Made by a program: the position numbers and the translations under genes. The notes under the pieces were generated by a model. That model saw only the letters and a list, made by a program, of their open reading frames with translations. It was not told the DNA's origin and ran no database searches. A DNA stretch of 13,789 nt from Anaerolineaceae bacterium (lineage in GTDB: Bacteria > Chloroflexota > Anaerolineae > JAAYZQ01): contig JAAYZQ010000400.1 of NCBI GenBank assembly GCA_012514775.1, positions 1 to 13,789 of the forward strand. Reading direction: 5' to 3'. This document shows, in pieces, positions 12,265 through 13,789 of this stretch (position 1 is the stretch's first letter; the number at the start of each line of letters is the position of its first letter).

Positions 12265-13229
12265 GCCTGCCCCCCTTCCAGGGCATCGTCCTGGCGTCGT
12301 CCCAGGGCCGTCGTGGCCAGCTCGTTAAAGACCGCTTCCAGCGTCCGCACCTCGCGCCGCAGCTCCTTCAGCGGCCAGCCGGCGTCGCGGGCCAGGCCAT
12401 AGATGGCCGGTCTCAGGTCGACGCCGTTGCTGCCGGCCAGGGGACGGACACGGTAGGCCGTGCCGTCGGCCGAGGGCACCTGTTCCACGGCACGGGCGCC
12501 CGGCAGGCCCTGCAGGCGGGCGGTCACGTCGGGCGCGCCGTCTTCCAGCACGACGACGACGTCGGTGGTGCTCGCCAGGTCGGCCAGGCGAGCGTCGGCC
12601 TTGATCTCGCCGTTCATCAGGATGATGACCCGGTCGCAGACGGCTTCTACCTCTGAAAGGATGTGGGTCGAGAGAAGCACCGTGCTGTTGCGGGCCAGAC
12701 GGCGGATGAGGTGTCGCACTTCGACGATCTGCGTGGGGTCCAGGCCGATGGTCGGCTCGTCCAGGATGAACAGCTTGGGATCGTGGACGATGGCCTGGGC
12801 CAGTCCCACCCGCTGGCGATAGCCCTTGCTCAACTGCCCGATGGGCCGCGTCAGGTGGTCCTCCAGCGAGGTGGCGCGGATGGCCCGCGACAGGCGAAGG
12901 GGCTGCTCCGCTTCGGGGATCTGCCGCAGGTCAGCAATCATGCGCAGGTAGGCCTGCACCGAAAGCTCGGGATAGAGAGGCGCGTTTTCGGGCAGGTAGC
13001 CAATGCGCTTTTGCACCTCCAGCGGCTGGGCCACCACGTCGAGGCCATCCACGGTGGCCGAGCCGCTGGTTGGCTGCAAGTAGCCGGTGAGGATCTTCAT
13101 AATGGTCGTCTTGCCGGCCCCGTTGGGACCCAGCAGGCCAATGATCTCGCCGGCGTCGATGTGAAAGGACACACCCTTCAGGGCTTCGACAGGCCCGTAT
13201 GACTTGATGAGATCTTGGACATCGATCAT
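12261..13229 (-). CDS. GldA-type ABC transporter ATP-binding protein
   Basis: This is the cytoplasmic ATPase (322 residues) energising the GldF-GldG fusion. The nucleotide-binding domain spans about 1-215: Walker A GPNGAGKTT (34-42), the GYLPENAPLYPEL region (78-90) with Glu at the Q-loop position as is usual in GldA-like proteins, signature LSKGYRQR (133-140), Walker B LFILDEPT (153-160), D-loop GLDP (162-165) and switch H189. The extra C-terminal domain of about 100 residues (TTDVVVVLEDGAPDVTARLQGL through LEAVFNELA) resembles the accessory tail of ABC-2 exporter ATPases. The ATG at 13227-13229 has GAGGAG a few bases upstream. The gene lies 34 bp after fmdB and overlaps the permease gene by 4 bp. 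The family is certain and the cargo is not known. Confidence 0.93.
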   Translation of the reverse strand: MIDVQDLIKSYGPVEALKGVSFHIDAGEIIGLLGPNGAGKTTIMKILTGYLQPTSGSATVDGLDVVAQPLEVQKRIGYLPENAPLYPELSVQAYLRMIADLRQIPEAEQPLRLSRAIRATSLEDHLTRPIGQLSKGYRQRVGLAQAIVHDPKLFILDEPTIGLDPTQIVEVRHLIRRLARNSTVLLSTHILSEVEAVCDRVIILMNGEIKADARLADLASTTDVVVVLEDGAPDVTARLQGLPGARAVEQVPSADGTAYRVRPLAGSNGVDLRPAIYGLARDAGWPLKELRREVRTLEAVFNELATTALGRRQDDALEGGQA

Positions 13230-13263
13230 CTGGACGCTCCTCGTTGCGCAGGCAAGACAAGTG

Positions 13264-13518
13264 CTAGTCTTCGGACGACGGCTTGTCTGCCTTTGGTTCG
13301 TCGCTCGTTTTGCTCTTGCGACTGGCGGTGCCGGTGCCGTTGCGCCGGTTATCCGTCACGTAAAAGCCGGACCCCTTGAAGATGATGGCGGGCTGCCCCA
13401 GGAGCCGGTGAACCTGGCGGTGCCCCCGGGGGCAAGTTTCGGGATCCGCCTCGCCAAATCGCTGCAACTTGTCAAAGTGAATGCCACACGTGCGGCACTC
13501 GTACTCATAGATCGGCAT
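13264..13518 (-). CDS. FmdB-family zinc ribbon protein with a Cys-x3-His second knuckle
   Basis: This 84-residue FmdB/CxxC_CxxC_SSSS-type small protein is probably a zinc-binding regulatory or assembly protein of unclear role. It opens MPIYEYECRTCGIHFDKLQRF, with the first knuckle C8-x2-C11, and ends its conserved part with AIIFKGSGFYVTDNRR, the family hallmark. The second knuckle is CPRGHRQVH: Cys33 is followed by Gly-His in place of the usual Cys-Gly, so the fourth ligand may be histidine. The last 26 residues are a charged, Ser/Lys-rich tail (TASRKSKTSDEPKADKPSSED), probably disordered. GGAGG lies 7 nt before the ATG at 13516-13518. It is the first gene after the promoter at 13587-13615 and lies 34 bp ahead of the ABC ATPase, so it is probably cotranscribed with it. 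Confidence 0.88.
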   Translation of the reverse strand: MPIYEYECRTCGIHFDKLQRFGEADPETCPRGHRQVHRLLGQPAIIFKGSGFYVTDNRRNGTGTASRKSKTSDEPKADKPSSED

Positions 13519-13586
13519 CTACTTTCCTCCCCAACCCCGCCGGGCGAGGGCAGCATCGCCGTCCGTCCCGGCCGCCTGGAACTGGA

Positions 13587-13615
13587 ATCCTAGTGTATAA
13601 CGCCCGAGGTGTCAA
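13587..13615 (-). promoter_or_regulatory. Sigma70-type promoter of the fmdB-ABC exporter operon
   Basis: A perfect TTGACA (13610-13615) and TAGGAT (13587-13592, 4 of 6) are separated by 17 bp on the minus strand. The expected start near 13580 leaves a leader of about 60 nt before fmdB. Confidence 0.68.
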
Positions 13616-13643
13616 CCTGGTTCGCACTTTTGTCCGGCCGACG

Positions 13644-13686
13644 CACAAACAGGGACTCGTCCCTGAGGAAGTAGCCCCTGTTTGTG
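13644..13686 (-). other. Hairpin downstream of the right-edge gene, with an alternative inner pairing
   Basis: The arms CACAAACAGGG (13644-13654) and CCCTGTTTGTG (13676-13686) are perfectly complementary over 11 bp around a 21-nt loop. Within it, CAGGGA (13650-13655) can instead pair with TCCCTG (13660-13665). No T-run follows on either strand. It may contribute to termination or RNA 3'-end protection for the right-edge gene. Confidence 0.5.
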
Positions 13687-13697
13687 GCCGGCGCGAG

Positions 13698-13732
13698 GGT
13701 GCTCGGGCTCGGGATGGCCAGGCCCGAGCACC
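13698..13732 (-). terminator. Hairpin just after the right-edge gene, possible terminator without a clear T-run
   Basis: The 11-bp perfect arms GGTGCTCGGGC (13698-13708) and GCCCGAGCACC (13722-13732) begin 12 bp past the stop codon of the right-edge gene on the minus strand. The bases that follow are GC-rich, not uridine-rich, so its termination strength is uncertain. Together with the next hairpin it separates two transcription units. Confidence 0.5.
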
Positions 13733-13744
13733 TCTGGCCTGTGC

Positions 13745-13789
13745 CTAGTACTCGGGCATCGGCGGGGTCGCCGGGGCCTTTTCCTCCTC
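13745..13789 (-). CDS. C-terminal 14 residues of a protein cut by the window edge, possibly GroEL
   Basis: The minus strand reads in frame EEEKAPATPPMPEY followed by TAG (13745-13747). An acidic stretch, Lys-Ala-Pro, and a short Pro/Met-rich end finishing in Tyr resemble the disordered tails of some bacterial 60-kDa chaperonins. Fourteen residues cannot establish this, so the name is a guess and any other protein with such a tail is possible. That it is coding is supported by the two hairpins and the new promoter that follow its stop. Confidence 0.35.
   Translation of the reverse strand, partial: EEEKAPATPPMPEY

Noticed and set aside
2292..12308. A 16-base match shared between the dehydrogenase-livH gap (about 2292-2307) and the ABC ATPase 3' end (about 12293-12308)
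   Set aside because: It is short and GC-rich, one copy is coding, and there is no flanking similarity or terminal structure. Chance is the simplest explanation.
10474..12402. Open reading frame of 642 codons on the plus strand
   Set aside because: It lies antisense to the GldF-GldG fusion and ATPase genes, which have clear family motifs. Its translation is rich in Gln, His, Arg, Gly and Asp with no domain, which is typical of antisense frames in GC-rich DNA.
1..13789. Insertion sequences, CRISPR arrays, tRNA/rRNA genes or prophage signs
   Set aside because: No transposase, integrase, regularly spaced repeats, cloverleaf sequence or phage gene was seen on reading both strands.

Overview
This is a GC-rich bacterial window in which every supported gene lies on the minus strand, so transcription runs from the right edge to the left. 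The gene content suggests a member of the Chloroflexota (Anaerolineae/Caldilineae-like). The clues are a GldA / GldF-GldG fusion / DUF4340 export cluster in a non-gliding context, an FmdB zinc ribbon with a Cys-Pro-x-Gly-His second knuckle, a soluble double-GAF NarL-type kinase, and Liv-type transport beside an Fe-S flavoenzyme. The taxon is inferred, since no marker gene is complete here.

Four transcription units can be read, each with a recognisable sigma70-type promoter. (1) After the 3' end of an unidentified gene (possibly groEL) and two hairpins, a TTGACA-N17-TAGGAT promoter (13587-13615) precedes fmdB, a GldA-type ABC ATPase, a 960-residue GldF-GldG permease fusion and a DUF4340 protein. 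The last three genes overlap by 4 and 8 bp, and the unit ends in a 19-bp-arm hairpin (8340-8379). (2) TTGGCC-N17-TATAAT (8282-8310) drives a CobB/SIRT5-type sirtuin. (3) TTGCGA-N17-TATAAT (7448-7476) drives a cytoplasmic histidine kinase and its LuxR-type response regulator. (4) TTGACC-N18-TATAAT (4970-4999), overlapped by an ATAATCG-N5-CGATTAT dyad, drives a catabolic operon. Its genes are a small coiled-coil protein, an HcnA-like [2Fe-2S] protein, a two-cluster 4Fe-4S protein, a stand-alone BFD-type [2Fe-2S] protein, a DAO-family FAD dehydrogenase, and then livH, livM and the start of livG, which is cut by the left edge.

The fourth operon is the most distinctive part. It couples a Liv-family importer to a flavoprotein dehydrogenase built from HcnA-, HcnC- and HcnB-tail-like pieces. 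The large NAD(P)/FAD (Pyr_redox) part of an HcnB/alpha subunit is absent, and separate ferredoxin-like proteins and an unrecognised coiled-coil protein are present. The likely job is uptake and oxidation of an amino acid or N-substituted amino acid. The substrate and the electron acceptor cannot be read from the sequence.

The promoter positions show that the longest in-frame starts of the sirtuin and the kinase lie upstream of or within the promoter, so shorter starts are annotated. No tRNA, rRNA, CRISPR array or mobile element was seen, and there is no gene-free stretch over 300 bases.
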